A stretch of 64,000 nt of DNA from Flavobacterium saccharophilum. GTDB lineage: Bacteria; Bacteroidota; Bacteroidia; Flavobacteriales; Flavobacteriaceae. Position 1 is the first letter of the stretch. Each line of letters opens with the position of its first letter. A program made the translations under genes and the position numbers. Of the stretch, positions 42,299 to 51,880 are shown piece after piece. The notes beneath the pieces are model-generated. The model did not search any database. It had not been told where the DNA came from and worked only from the letters and a program-made list of their open reading frames with translations. Location: positions 248,001 to 312,000 of the forward strand of contig NZ_FRBY01000003.1 of the NCBI RefSeq assembly GCF_900142735.1, in the 5' to 3' direction.

Positions 42299-43162
42299 AT
42301 GAAAAATAAATTTCCTTTTAGGTTTTCGTCAAATCAATTTATTGTGCTGCTATTTCTTTTCGTTTGTAATTTTCTCCATGCACAAACACCAAAAGGAAAA
42401 TTATTTATCATTGGTGGTGGAGATCGTTCTGACGCGTTAATGAAACAAGTTTTGGCTATAGCCGAATTAGGAAAAAAAGATTATATCGTGGTTTTGCCCA
42501 TGTCGAGTGAAGAGCCGGATAGTTCATTTGTCTTTTTTAAAAACCAAATGGTAAAGCTTACTCAAAATCCAATTGTAATGCTGAATTTCACGGCAGTAAC
42601 TGCTCAAAATAAAACTTTGACAGACTCTCTTCAAAAAGCAAAATTGATTTTTATAAGCGGCGGTGATCAAAGTCGGTTTATGAATGTGGTACAAAATACA
42701 CCAATCAAAACGGCAATTCAAAAAGCATATGAAAACGGAAGCACTATTTCCGGTACAAGTGCCGGAGCGGCTGTAATGTCTGAAAAAATGATTACCGGAA
42801 ACCAGAAACTTCAAAAAGAATATTCTGGCACTTTTGATAATATTCGTTATGATAATTTAGAAACTTCAGAAGGTTTGGGATTATTAAAAACAGCGGTTAT
42901 TGATCAGCATTTTTTAAAGAGAAACCGTTACAATCGTCTGCTTTCTGCATTGGTTGAATTTCCAACTTTAACCGGAATCGGAATTGATGAAGCGACCGCA
43001 ATTATCGTTCGAAACAATCAAATTGAAGTTGCTGGAGAAAGCGAAGTTATTGTCGTTAAAAATCCGAAGGGAATTTTAAAATCTAAAAACAATAATCTTA
43101 TTTCTATTGAAAAATTAGAAATGAGCATTTATACGGCGGGACAAAAATTTAATATCAAGTAA
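42299..43162 (+). CDS. Cyanophycinase-like serine peptidase (S51)
   Basis: This 287-residue protein has a signal peptide (hydrophobic IVLLFLFVCNFL, cleavage near LHAQ) and the S51 nucleophile loop SGTSAGAAVMSE with Ser154. GGGDRSDALMKQ near the N-terminus is also typical. Cyanophycinases cleave the Arg-Asp storage polymer cyanophycin to a dipeptide; the exported form here would act outside the cell. An acylase-type gene follows two bases later and an Lrp gene precedes it. Confidence 0.85.
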   Translation: MKNKFPFRFSSNQFIVLLFLFVCNFLHAQTPKGKLFIIGGGDRSDALMKQVLAIAELGKKDYIVVLPMSSEEPDSSFVFFKNQMVKLTQNPIVMLNFTAVTAQNKTLTDSLQKAKLIFISGGDQSRFMNVVQNTPIKTAIQKAYENGSTISGTSAGAAVMSEKMITGNQKLQKEYSGTFDNIRYDNLETSEGLGLLKTAVIDQHFLKRNRYNRLLSALVEFPTLTGIGIDEATAIIVRNNQIEVAGESEVIVVKNPKGILKSKNNNLISIEKLEMSIYTAGQKFNIK

Positions 43163-43164
43163 GC

Positions 43165-45366
43165 ATGTTGAATTATTCTAAAATAATAAAACTTACCTTT
43201 TTTATTTGCTGCATTAACTTTCAGATTTCGGCACAAAAAAACAATTCAAAAGAAGTTAACCGATTGGAGAAATTAGCGCAACAAGTTACAATTATTCGGG
43301 ATAATTGGGGCATTCCGCACATATACGGCAAAACAGATGCCGATGCTGTTTTTGGCTTGCTTTACGCTCAATGCGAAGACGATTTCAAAAGGATCGAAAT
43401 GAATTATATTGAAAAACTGGGCCGTCTTTCAGAAATTAAAGGCCAATCTGTTTTATACAATGATTTAGAAATTAAACTTTTGATTGATGTTGAGGATGCC
43501 AAAGCCGATTATAAAAAAGCACCAGCATGGCTTAAAAAATTATTGAATAGTTATGCAGATGCTATCAACTTTTATCTTTACAAACATCCTGAAGTAAAGC
43601 CAGTACTTTTAACGCATTTTGAACCTTGGTTTCCTTTGCTTTGGACAGACGGAAGTATTGGCGCCATTAGCACTGCAGATCTTACGACGGCAGAATTAAA
43701 AGCTTTTTATTCGGGAAATAATGATAAAGTCGCTTATGTAGAACGAGAAAAATATGTTCAGACTGGATCTAACGGATTTGCTTTTGCACCATCAAAAACG
43801 GTTGACGGAAATGCCATTTTATACATTAATCCGCACACTACTTTTTATTTCAGACCCGAAGTTCAAATTACTAGTGAAGAAGGTTTGAATGTTTACGGAG
43901 CAGTAACCTGGGGGCAATTCTTTATCTATCAGGGATTCAACGAAAATTGTGGCTGGATGCACACCTCATCAAACGTAGATGTTGCCGATATGTATGCAGA
44001 GAAAATCACCAATAAAAACGGAAAACTATTTTACGAATTCGATAAGAAGCTTTTACCGGTAGTCGAAAAGGAAATCACTATAAATTACACGGAAAACGGA
44101 AAATTAATTCCGAAGAAATTCAAAACCTATTCCACTAACAATGGCCCTATTATAGCTAAACGTGACGGGAAATGGATCAGTTTAAAATCGAATAATCGTT
44201 CGATCACCAGTTTGATTCAGAGTTGGATTCGGACAAAATCTAAAAACTTTGACGATTATAAAAAGGCAATGGATTTAAAAGCCAACACTTCCAACAATAC
44301 GGTTTATGCCGATAGTAAAGGAAATATCGCATATTGGCACGGCAACTTTATTCCGATAAGAGATAAAAACCTGAATTGGTCAAAAGTTATTGATGGTTCG
44401 ATTTCCACTACACAATGGAAAGGCTTACATGAAGTTGATGAAACAGTTCATTTATACAATCCGGTAAACGGCTGGCTTCAGAATTGTAATTCAACACCGT
44501 ATTCTGTTGCGGGAGAAAACAGTCCGAAAGAAGCAAATTATCTGCCTTATATGGCGCCTGACGGAGAAAATTTCAGAGGTGTAAATGCCGTTCGAATTTT
44601 CAGCAAAGGCGATAAATATACTTTAGACAAAGTAATCATTGATGGTTATGATTCTAAATTATCCATTTTTGAAGTTTTGATTCCGAGTCTGGTCAATGTT
44701 TTTGAAAAAAATATAAAACCGGATTATCCTGATTATAATGAATTATCAGAAGCAATTTCAATTTTAAAAAACTGGGATTATTATGCTAAAGAAAATTCAG
44801 TAGCAACCACATTAGCAGTTGAATGGGCCTATAAATTAAACCCTATTATTCAAAAAGCGTACATTGATGAAGGCGAATTGGATCAGGTTGAAAATACCAA
44901 AAATTTTGCTGCAACTGCAGGAGTTGACCAATTTATTCCTCAATTAGAAACCGTGTTGAAAGAATTGAAATCGAAATGGGGAACCTGGCAAGTTGCCTGG
45001 GGAGAAATTAATCGTTTTCAGCGTTCAAGCGGTGCTATCGATTTGAAATATGAGGATACCAAACCTAGTTTGCCAATTGGTTTTGGCCCGGGTTCCTGGG
45101 GAAGTTTGCCTTCTTTCAAAAGCAGTTATCAAAACGGTTCTAAAAAACGTTACGGTTACAACGGAAACAGTTTTGTGTGTGCCGTGGAATTTGGCCCAAA
45201 AATAAAAGCTAAATCAGTATTAGCCGGAGGAAATAGTGGCGATGAAAACTCAAAACATTTTACCGATCAGGCAGAAATGTATCAAAAAGGGCAATTTAAG
45301 GATGTCTTATTCTACAAAGAAGATATTGTAAAACATGCCGAAAAAACCTATCACCCCGGTGAATAA
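43165..45366 (+). CDS. Penicillin-acylase family N-terminal-nucleophile hydrolase
   Basis: This 733-residue protein has a signal peptide (ending near ISAQ) and a precursor layout in which Ser202 (TGSNGFAF) would become the N-terminal nucleophile after autoprocessing. VTIIRDNWGIPHIYGKTDAD marks the family. Members hydrolyse amide bonds of penicillins, acyl-homoserine lactones or other acyl amino acids. The gene starts two bases after the cyanophycinase-like gene, so the two should be co-translated, and an amide of arginine or a related amino acid is a possible substrate. A terminator follows. Confidence 0.85.
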   Translation: MLNYSKIIKLTFFICCINFQISAQKNNSKEVNRLEKLAQQVTIIRDNWGIPHIYGKTDADAVFGLLYAQCEDDFKRIEMNYIEKLGRLSEIKGQSVLYNDLEIKLLIDVEDAKADYKKAPAWLKKLLNSYADAINFYLYKHPEVKPVLLTHFEPWFPLLWTDGSIGAISTADLTTAELKAFYSGNNDKVAYVEREKYVQTGSNGFAFAPSKTVDGNAILYINPHTTFYFRPEVQITSEEGLNVYGAVTWGQFFIYQGFNENCGWMHTSSNVDVADMYAEKITNKNGKLFYEFDKKLLPVVEKEITINYTENGKLIPKKFKTYSTNNGPIIAKRDGKWISLKSNNRSITSLIQSWIRTKSKNFDDYKKAMDLKANTSNNTVYADSKGNIAYWHGNFIPIRDKNLNWSKVIDGSISTTQWKGLHEVDETVHLYNPVNGWLQNCNSTPYSVAGENSPKEANYLPYMAPDGENFRGVNAVRIFSKGDKYTLDKVIIDGYDSKLSIFEVLIPSLVNVFEKNIKPDYPDYNELSEAISILKNWDYYAKENSVATTLAVEWAYKLNPIIQKAYIDEGELDQVENTKNFAATAGVDQFIPQLETVLKELKSKWGTWQVAWGEINRFQRSSGAIDLKYEDTKPSLPIGFGPGSWGSLPSFKSSYQNGSKKRYGYNGNSFVCAVEFGPKIKAKSVLAGGNSGDENSKHFTDQAEMYQKGQFKDVLFYKEDIVKHAEKTYHPGE

Positions 45367-45391
45367 TCAAATTTAAACGTATCTGTTAAAT

Positions 45392-45425
45392 AACCTCGGA
45401 AGAAATAGCTTTCGAGGTTTTTTTG
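45392..45425 (+). terminator. Rho-independent terminator
   Basis: AACCTCGGAAG (45392-45402) pairs with CTTTCGAGGTT (45409-45419) with one G-T wobble and ends in a run of T. Confidence 0.85.
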
Positions 45426-45464
45426 TAACATAATATTTCTGATATTTGTTAAAAATTGTAAGAA

Positions 45465-46238
45465 ATGAAAAACTCAATCGCACTTATTTTTGCAACCATA
45501 CTCTTTTCGGGCAACATGAACGCACAATTAAAACCTGTAAAATACGCTGACGGTGATAAGAAATTAAATGGTTTATCAATAAAAGCTGCTAAAAAAAGCG
45601 ATAGCAATCCAGGAATTTTACTTTTGCCTGCATGGCTTGGAATTGACACTGCCTCAAAAGAAATTGCTGGGAATTTATCCAAGCTAGGCTATCATGTTTT
45701 TATCGCTGATATTTATGGCGAAGGAAACTACCCAAAAAATACTGCAGAAGCAGGAAAACAAGCAGGTTTCTATAAAACGAATTATGAAGCTTATCACAAA
45801 AGAATCAATCTTGCGCTACAGGAATTAATCAAATCTGGCGCAAATGCAGATAATATTGTCGTTATCGGATACTGCTTTGGAGGAACGGGAGTTCTTGAAG
45901 CTGCACGTGGTCATTTGAACGTAAAAGGAGTGGTTTCATTCCACGGAGGTTTAGGTAAAGACGCTGCCCGACCTGCAACACCAATTACTACTAAAGTTCT
46001 AGTTTGTCACGGAGCTGATGATCCCTTTGTTTCTAAAGAGGAAATTGCTGCCTTTCAGCAGGAAATGCGTGATTCAAAAGCCGATTGGCAAATGATTTAC
46101 TATTCAGATTCTGTTCACTCTTTCACTAATCCGGAAGCAGGAAATGACAATTCTAAAGGAGCTGCCTACAATGCTGTTGCCGCTAAGCGATCATTTGAAC
46201 ATTTGAAATTATTTCTTGATGAAGTGTTAAAAAAATAA
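45465..46238 (+). CDS. Dienelactone hydrolase family protein
   Basis: This 257-residue alpha/beta hydrolase has a possible signal peptide (ATILFSGNMNAQ) and the triad of dienelactone hydrolases: Cys137 in IGYCFGGTG, Asp in HGADDPFV and His in HSFTNPEAG. The family opens lactone or ester rings. The substrate is unknown. It has its own gap on both sides and no clear operon partner. Confidence 0.85.
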   Translation: MKNSIALIFATILFSGNMNAQLKPVKYADGDKKLNGLSIKAAKKSDSNPGILLLPAWLGIDTASKEIAGNLSKLGYHVFIADIYGEGNYPKNTAEAGKQAGFYKTNYEAYHKRINLALQELIKSGANADNIVVIGYCFGGTGVLEAARGHLNVKGVVSFHGGLGKDAARPATPITTKVLVCHGADDPFVSKEEIAAFQQEMRDSKADWQMIYYSDSVHSFTNPEAGNDNSKGAAYNAVAAKRSFEHLKLFLDEVLKK

Positions 46239-46254
46239 CACTTGCTTTAATGGC

Positions 46255-46360
46255 ACGCCGATGACGCCGATTAAACGGATTTACGCAGATAATTATTTAT
46301 TCCCACTGGCTAAAAAAACCAGCGTAAACCGGTTTAAATCCGTAACATCCGCGGGCAAAA
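46255..46360. repeat. Imperfect inverted repeat (ACGCCGATTAAACGGATTT type)
   Basis: The arm GACGCCGATTAAACGGATTT (from about 46263) is matched in reverse by GTTTAAATCCGTAACATCC (about 46332-46350) with several differences. It fills the gap between the hydrolase and the DUF3667 gene. Confidence 0.55.
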
Positions 46361-46396
46361 AAAAAACTAAAACCCAAAAACAACCAAAACTAACCA

Positions 46397-47407
46397 ATGT
46401 CACATAGTCCAATTAGAAAAGATAAAACCTGTTTAAATTGCAGGCATGTCGTTGAACAAAAATTTTGTCCAAATTGCGGGCAGGAAAATACAGATTCAAG
46501 AAAAACATTTCATCATTTATTTATTCATTTTTTTGAAGATTTAACGCATTATGAAAATGCATTTTGGAAAACGATCAAAAATCTTCTTTTTAAACCTTCC
46601 ACTTTAACTAAAGAATATTTATCCGGAAAAAGATTATCGTATCTGGCCCCTGTTCGTCTTTATATTTTTATCAGTTTTATTACTTTCCTTTTAATTGCCA
46701 TGTTTCCGAACAAGGTAACTGAGAATCTTACCAAAGGTGAAAAAGAAATTAGTTCAAATTTTGAAAAATCCAGTAAAGATAAAACTGAAATTTTAAAAGA
46801 TAAAAACTACATTGAATCAAAAACAATGAAACAAGTCAATAAAAATTACTTTCAATTAAAAACAATGAAAGAAATTGACTCTGTTCAAAAGTATGGAAAA
46901 GAGAGCGAAAAACTTTCTGATTTTCAATATTGGGTTTATGAAAAAGCTGTGCATGTTACGGAGCATAATACCAAAAAGGAAATTATCGCAAAATTCATCG
47001 AGTCTTTTATTCATAATATCCCCAAAATTCTGTTCATTATAATGCCTTTCTTTGCCTTCTTTTTATGGATTTTTCATAGCAAAAAGAAATGGTACTATTT
47101 TGATCACGGTATTTTCACCTTACATTATTTCTCCTTTTTACTTTTAATATTTCTCCTTTTATTTATCATCACCAGAATACTTGGCTTATTTGGAGAAAAT
47201 GGCCTAATTACTTTCGTCAGTAATATTATTAATTTTGTTGGAATTGTCTGGATGTCTTATTATTTTTATCCGGCACATCATCGTTTTTATGGTGAAACCA
47301 GAATAGTTTCATTTGTTAAAAGTTTTATCTTATTCTTTATAAACTTCTTTTTTATCCTATTTTTACTCACTTTTTACGTGCTATATATATTTATCAACTT
47401 ACACTAA
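46397..47407 (+). CDS. DUF3667 zinc-ribbon membrane protein
   Basis: This 336-residue protein begins with a zinc ribbon (Cys12, Cys15, Cys24, Cys27: TCLNCRHV and FCPNCGQ) followed by the DUF3667 region FHHLFIHFFEDLTHYENAFW and a LSYLAPVRLYIFISFI membrane segment. Several more spans are near the C-terminus. The family is common in Bacteroidota; its function is unknown. It is 9 bases ahead of an M28 peptidase gene, so the two may share a message. Confidence 0.85.
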   Translation: MSHSPIRKDKTCLNCRHVVEQKFCPNCGQENTDSRKTFHHLFIHFFEDLTHYENAFWKTIKNLLFKPSTLTKEYLSGKRLSYLAPVRLYIFISFITFLLIAMFPNKVTENLTKGEKEISSNFEKSSKDKTEILKDKNYIESKTMKQVNKNYFQLKTMKEIDSVQKYGKESEKLSDFQYWVYEKAVHVTEHNTKKEIIAKFIESFIHNIPKILFIIMPFFAFFLWIFHSKKKWYYFDHGIFTLHYFSFLLLIFLLLFIITRILGLFGENGLITFVSNIINFVGIVWMSYYFYPAHHRFYGETRIVSFVKSFILFFINFFFILFLLTFYVLYIFINLH

Positions 47408-47416
47408 ACTACATCA

Positions 47417-48433
47417 ATGAAAAAAATTGCAATTCTATTACTAATTGCTTCAGCATTTTCATGTAAAAATGTACAGTCTGTTACTTCAAAAGACAACTCA
47501 GACCCTACCAAATACATGAACTCGATTAAAGCAAAGGACTTAAAAAAAATGCTTTATGTTATTGCCTCTGATGAAATGGAAGGCCGTGAAACTGGCTCAA
47601 AAGGTCAGAAAAAAGCAGGACTTTACATGATTGAGCAATACAAGAAAAATAAAGTCTCGTTCCCAAAAGGTGCAACAGATTATTACCAACATATTCCAGC
47701 AGCATTTTTAAATGCAAAGCGAAATCAAAACCTACCGGATTCTGAAAATATCTGGGCCTACATTGAAGGTTCTGAAAAACCAGATGAAGTTTTGGTGATT
47801 TCAGCGCATTACGATCACATTGGAATTAAAAAAGGAGAAATCTATAATGGAGCTGATGATGACGGTTCTGGAACAGTAGCAGTTATAGAAATGGCCAAAG
47901 CATTTGCAAAAGCAAAAAAAGAGGGACATGGACCAAAACGCTCTATCTTGTTTCTACATGTAACTGGTGAAGAACATGGTTTACACGGTTCTCGTTATTA
48001 TTCTGAAAACCCATTGTTTCCAATTGCAAACACTATTAGTGACATCAATATCGACATGATTGGACGTCGTGACGTTGAACATGCTAAAAGCAACAATTAT
48101 GTCTATGTAATTGGTGCTGACAGACTTTCAACAGATTTAGATAATGCTGTTGTTGCTCAAAATAACAAATACACCAAATTAGATTTAGATTATAAATTTA
48201 ACGATCCTAAAGACCCTAATCATTTTTATGAGCGTTCTGATCATTATAACTTCGCAAAATTTGGTATCCCTGCCGTTTTCTTCTTCAATGGAGTGCATGA
48301 AGATTATCACCAAAAAGGTGATGAACCAGAAAAAATTGAATACGACGCTTTAACAAAAAGAACACAATTAGCGTTTGTTGTGGCCTGGGATTTAGCCAAT
48401 AGAGAAAATAGACCGGTAGTGGATAAGAAATAG
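47417..48433 (+). CDS. M28-family metallopeptidase lipoprotein
   Basis: This 338-residue protein has a lipobox (ASAFSC, Cys16) and the zinc ligands of the M28 aminopeptidase family: SAHYDHIG, NGADDDGSG, TGEEHGLHGS, INIDMIGRRD and a C-terminal DYHQKGDEP. It should remove N-terminal residues from peptides at the cell envelope. The ligand pattern is complete, so the enzyme is probably active. Confidence 0.9.
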   Translation: MKKIAILLLIASAFSCKNVQSVTSKDNSDPTKYMNSIKAKDLKKMLYVIASDEMEGRETGSKGQKKAGLYMIEQYKKNKVSFPKGATDYYQHIPAAFLNAKRNQNLPDSENIWAYIEGSEKPDEVLVISAHYDHIGIKKGEIYNGADDDGSGTVAVIEMAKAFAKAKKEGHGPKRSILFLHVTGEEHGLHGSRYYSENPLFPIANTISDINIDMIGRRDVEHAKSNNYVYVIGADRLSTDLDNAVVAQNNKYTKLDLDYKFNDPKDPNHFYERSDHYNFAKFGIPAVFFFNGVHEDYHQKGDEPEKIEYDALTKRTQLAFVVAWDLANRENRPVVDKK

Positions 48434-48450
48434 GTTCTTATTTTAGGGAC

Positions 48451-48482
48451 AAAGGTTCAAAGTTGCAAAGGTTCAAAGGTCT
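48451..48482. repeat. Repeat of the AAAGGTTCAAAG type
   Basis: AAAGGTTC, AAAGTTGC and AAAGGTTC units follow the M28 peptidase gene. The reverse words recur at 48592-48632 just after the rho stop, so the two arms flank the terminator symmetrically. Confidence 0.7.
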
Positions 48483-48532
48483 TTTTTAAAGTTTATTAAA
48501 TTCTGAGCAACTAATTTTATAAAGACAAAAAT

Positions 48533-48570
48533 AAAAAAGGGATGAGTTTAAAAACTCATCCCTTTTTTTA
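48533..48570. terminator. Bidirectional terminator between the M28 gene and rho
   Basis: AAAAAAGGGATGAGTTT (48533-48549) and AAACTCATCCCTTTTTT (48552-48568) form a perfect 17-base stem with a two-base spacer. It serves both convergent genes. Confidence 0.9.
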
Positions 48571-48634
48571 TATATTCTAAATTCCTAAAAGAGAAACCTC
48601 TGAACCTTTGCAACTTTGAACCTTTGCAACTTTT

Positions 48635-50470
48635 TTAGTCATTCATAGAAATCAAAAACTCTTCGTTATTTCTAGTTTTCTTGAAACGATCGTTTACAAA
48701 ATCCATAGATTCAACCGGATTCATATCAGATAGATATTTACGCATGATCCACATTCTTTGTAATGTTTTCTCGTCTAGTAACAAATCATCACGACGTGTA
48801 CTTGAAGACGTAAGATCGATTGCAGGGAAAATACGTTTGTTTGCAATTTTACGATCCAATTGAAGTTCCATGTTACCGGTTCCTTTAAATTCTTCAAAGA
48901 TAACCTCGTCCATTTTAGAACCCGTTTCAGTCAATGCTGTTGCTATGATACTTAATGATCCACCGTTTTCAACATTTCTTGCTGCTCCAAAGAAACGTTT
49001 TGGTTTTTGCAATGCATTAGCATCAACACCTCCACTCAATACTTTTCCGGAAGCTGGCTGAACTGTATTGTAAGCTCTTGCCAAACGTGTAATCGAATCT
49101 AATAAGATTACAACATCATGTCCGCATTCAACTAAACGTTTTGCTTTTTCTAAAACAATATTGGCAATTTTTACGTGTTCTTGTGGTTCTCTGTCAAAAG
49201 TAGAAGCGATAACTTCTCCACGAACACTTCTTTGCATATCTGTAACCTCCTCAGGGCGCTCATCAATCAAAAGCACGATTAAATAAACTTCAGGATGGTT
49301 GGCTGCAATCGCATTAGCAATGTCTTTTAACAACATTGTTTTACCGGTTTTCGGTTGTGCGACTATCATACCACGCTGACCTTTTCCTATTGGAGAAAAT
49401 AAATCGATAATACGAGTTGAAACAGAACTTCCTTTTTCGGCTAATTTGAATTTTTCAGAAGGAAAAACCGGAGTCAAGTGTTCGAAAGAAACTCTGTCGC
49501 GAACAACCTGTGGATCGTGACCATTAATTTTTAGTACACGAACTAAAGGAAAAAACTTCTCGCCTTCTTTAGGAGGACGAACCACTCCTTTTACAGTATC
49601 ACCGGTTTTAAGACCAAATAATCTGATTTGTGAAGTTGATAAATAAATATCATCCGGAGAGGCTAAATAATTATAATCTGATGAACGCAAGAAACCGTAT
49701 CCGTCAGGCATCATTTCAAGAACACCTTCACTTTCAATAATTCCATCAAATTCAAAATCTGAATCTCTGAAATTATTCTTTTTATTTTTATGATTTGGGT
49801 TTTGGTTTCCGTTATTCCCGTTCCCATTTCCATTTCCATTTGTATTTTGATTTGGATTCTGGTTTGGGTTTTGGTTCGGATTTTGATTTTTATTCTGATT
49901 TGGATTTATCTTTTTTACCGGAGCAGCTCCTTCAACTTTTTCAGTAACTGGTGCCGGAGCAATAGTTTCTGCTTCAATTTCGGTTGTTTGTTCAGAAGTA
50001 ACTTCTTTTTCCTTTTGTAAAGCAACCTTTTTCTCGTAAGCAGATTTATTAAATTTTACGATTTTTGGCCCTTTTTTCTCTACCGGTGCTGATTCTGCAG
50101 CTTCGTGAGCTTTTGGAGCCGGCTGAATTTTTGCGTTTGGTTTTGAAATTTTAGGTGTTACCACTTTTTCAGGTGCCTCCTCTATCTTTTCGGCTGTTTC
50201 CTCTACCTTATTAAACTCTAAAACAGGAGCATCTTTACTAATTGCTGCTTTTTTAACCGGAAGAATCCTTGCTCTCTTAGGTTTATCATCTGCTATTTCT
50301 GCCTGGGGCGCAACATTGACAGGCGGCTTTTCAGTCGTTTCCTGATGTGCTAAAATCTGACTTATTAAAGTCTCTTTTTTAACGCCATTAAACTTTATAG
50401 TTTTAGCTAACTTAGCTATTTCTTGAAGCTCAGAAAGCTTCATTTCTTTTAATGCAGAAATATCAAACAT
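48635..50470 (-). CDS. rho: Transcription termination factor Rho
   Basis: This 611-residue protein is the RNA-dependent helicase that ends transcription. It shows the Rho N-terminal helical domain ([16 protein letters not shown]), a cold-shock RNA-binding domain ([15 protein letters not shown]) and the ATPase with Walker [15 protein letters not shown] and [14 protein letters not shown]. Between them is a disordered insertion of about 180 residues that is rich in Lys, Glu and Pro and contains repeats of NPNQ and GNGN. That insertion is usual for Bacteroidota Rho and adds about 190 residues over E. coli Rho (419). Confidence 0.97.
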   Translation of the reverse strand: MFDISALKEMKLSELQEIAKLAKTIKFNGVKKETLISQILAHQETTEKPPVNVAPQAEIADDKPKRARILPVKKAAISKDAPVLEFNKVEETAEKIEEAPEKVVTPKISKPNAKIQPAPKAHEAAESAPVEKKGPKIVKFNKSAYEKKVALQKEKEVTSEQTTEIEAETIAPAPVTEKVEGAAPVKKINPNQNKNQNPNQNPNQNPNQNTNGNGNGNGNNGNQNPNHKNKKNNFRDSDFEFDGIIESEGVLEMMPDGYGFLRSSDYNYLASPDDIYLSTSQIRLFGLKTGDTVKGVVRPPKEGEKFFPLVRVLKINGHDPQVVRDRVSFEHLTPVFPSEKFKLAEKGSSVSTRIIDLFSPIGKGQRGMIVAQPKTGKTMLLKDIANAIAANHPEVYLIVLLIDERPEEVTDMQRSVRGEVIASTFDREPQEHVKIANIVLEKAKRLVECGHDVVILLDSITRLARAYNTVQPASGKVLSGGVDANALQKPKRFFGAARNVENGGSLSIIATALTETGSKMDEVIFEEFKGTGNMELQLDRKIANKRIFPAIDLTSSSTRRDDLLLDEKTLQRMWIMRKYLSDMNPVESMDFVNDRFKKTRNNEEFLISMND

Positions 50471-50653
50471 GAATATTCTATGAATTTAATTATTTTAAAG
50501 GAAATACTGTAAAAAGAATAGGTAGATAATTGTTTTCAATTGACCGCAGTATGAAGTGCTTACGGTATTATGATGCAATAATACGAATAAAATTTAATCA
50601 TACAATAGTATTTTAAAAAAAGAAAATATATTTTTGTAAAACAATTTTAGACC

Positions 50654-51070
50654 ATGATACAAAGAATTCAAACCGTTTATTTACTTCTTACCTTTGTTGT
50701 AACAGGGGTTTTAATGTTTTTTATTCCGCTTTGGACATTAAACACCGGAAAAGCATTCTATTTTATGCAAGACCAGTTTTACACCATTCTATTAGGTCTA
50801 AGTACAATGCTTACAATTATCAGCATTATTTCATACAAAAAGAGACAAAATCAGTTTGTTATGGGCAGACTGAACATAATATTAAATTTAATTTTATTAG
50901 GATTATTTGTATATCGCTCTCTAAATTTATCTGGAGAGACAGTTAACGCTGTTTCAGAGAAAGGTATTGGGATGTTTCTACCGATTGTTGCTATCGTGTT
51001 ATTAGTTTTAGCTAATAAGGCCATCAAGAAGGATGAAGATCTCGTAAAATCTGTAGACCGTTTGAGGTAA
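50654..51070 (+). CDS. DUF4293 membrane protein
   Basis: This 138-residue protein has four hydrophobic spans and the DUF4293 start MIQRIQTVYLLLTF. The family is widespread in Bacteroidota and commonly lies next to rho, with which it is divergent here. Its function is unknown. TATTTTTG at 50629-50636 is a -7 box match upstream. Confidence 0.9.
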   Translation: MIQRIQTVYLLLTFVVTGVLMFFIPLWTLNTGKAFYFMQDQFYTILLGLSTMLTIISIISYKKRQNQFVMGRLNIILNLILLGLFVYRSLNLSGETVNAVSEKGIGMFLPIVAIVLLVLANKAIKKDEDLVKSVDRLR

Positions 51071-51101
51071 ACCTATAAACTTAATTTTTTTGTGCGAAGA
51101 G

Positions 51102-51128
51102 AACCCGAATTTATATTCGGGTTTTTTT
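51102..51128 (+). terminator. Rho-independent terminator
   Basis: AACCCGAAT (51102-51110) pairs with ATTCGGGTT (51115-51123), loop TTAT, followed by T. Confidence 0.9.
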
Positions 51129-51214
51129 GTGCCTTAAAATGACATAATCTGACTTTATTGAGGCTTTTAGATAAAACACCTTCTTTCTAATTTTGCCCTT
51201 CATTTCCAAAATCA

Positions 51215-51880
51215 ATGATAACAAATAAAATAAAGATACATCTGGCCGATGATCATCAGGTACTGATCGATGGTCTTACCAATTTATTGCAAACCGTTTC
51301 TAATTTTGAAGTAGTTGGAAATTCCTTGAATGGTACTACTATATATGACGATGTTCTTCAAAACAATGCTGACATTTTAGTTCTCGATATAAGCATGCCT
51401 GAGAAAGATGGTATCAAAGTATTACAGGAATTTTATAGCAACAACAGTTCTTGCAAAGTCATTATTTTATCCAGTTATGATGAACTAAAAATCATTAAGG
51501 AAGTAATGAAATTAAATGCAAAAGGTTATCTGACCAAAAAATGCGCCGGCGAACATATCATTCAGGCTATTAATAATGTTTATCAGGGACAAGAGTATTT
51601 TAGTGATGCTGTGAGAGAGAAAATCTTCCACGTTTTCACACACGATAATTCTAAATTAAATAAAGACATCTACATCGAAAATCCGATTTTAACTCCCCGT
51701 GAAATTGAGATTGTCGCATTAATTTCGCTGGAATATAGTGGAAAAGAAATAAGTGAACAACTTTTCATCAGTACCAATACGGTCGAAACCCATCGCAAAA
51801 ACATTATGAGAAAATTGCAGACTAAAAATACTATTGGTCTGGTTAAATACGCTTTAAAAAACAATTTAATTAATCCTTAG
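51215..51880 (+). CDS. LuxR-type response regulator
   Basis: This 221-residue protein has a receiver domain (IHLADDHQVLIDG, phosphoacceptor Asp58 in VLDISMPEKDG, Lys in AKGYLTKKCAG) and a C-terminal LuxR helix-turn-helix (LTPREIEIVALIS, FISTNTVETHRKNIMRKL). It should bind DNA after phosphorylation by the kinase encoded directly downstream: its stop codon is adjacent to the kinase start. The target genes are not evident. Confidence 0.93.
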   Translation: MITNKIKIHLADDHQVLIDGLTNLLQTVSNFEVVGNSLNGTTIYDDVLQNNADILVLDISMPEKDGIKVLQEFYSNNSSCKVIILSSYDELKIIKEVMKLNAKGYLTKKCAGEHIIQAINNVYQGQEYFSDAVREKIFHVFTHDNSKLNKDIYIENPILTPREIEIVALISLEYSGKEISEQLFISTNTVETHRKNIMRKLQTKNTIGLVKYALKNNLINP

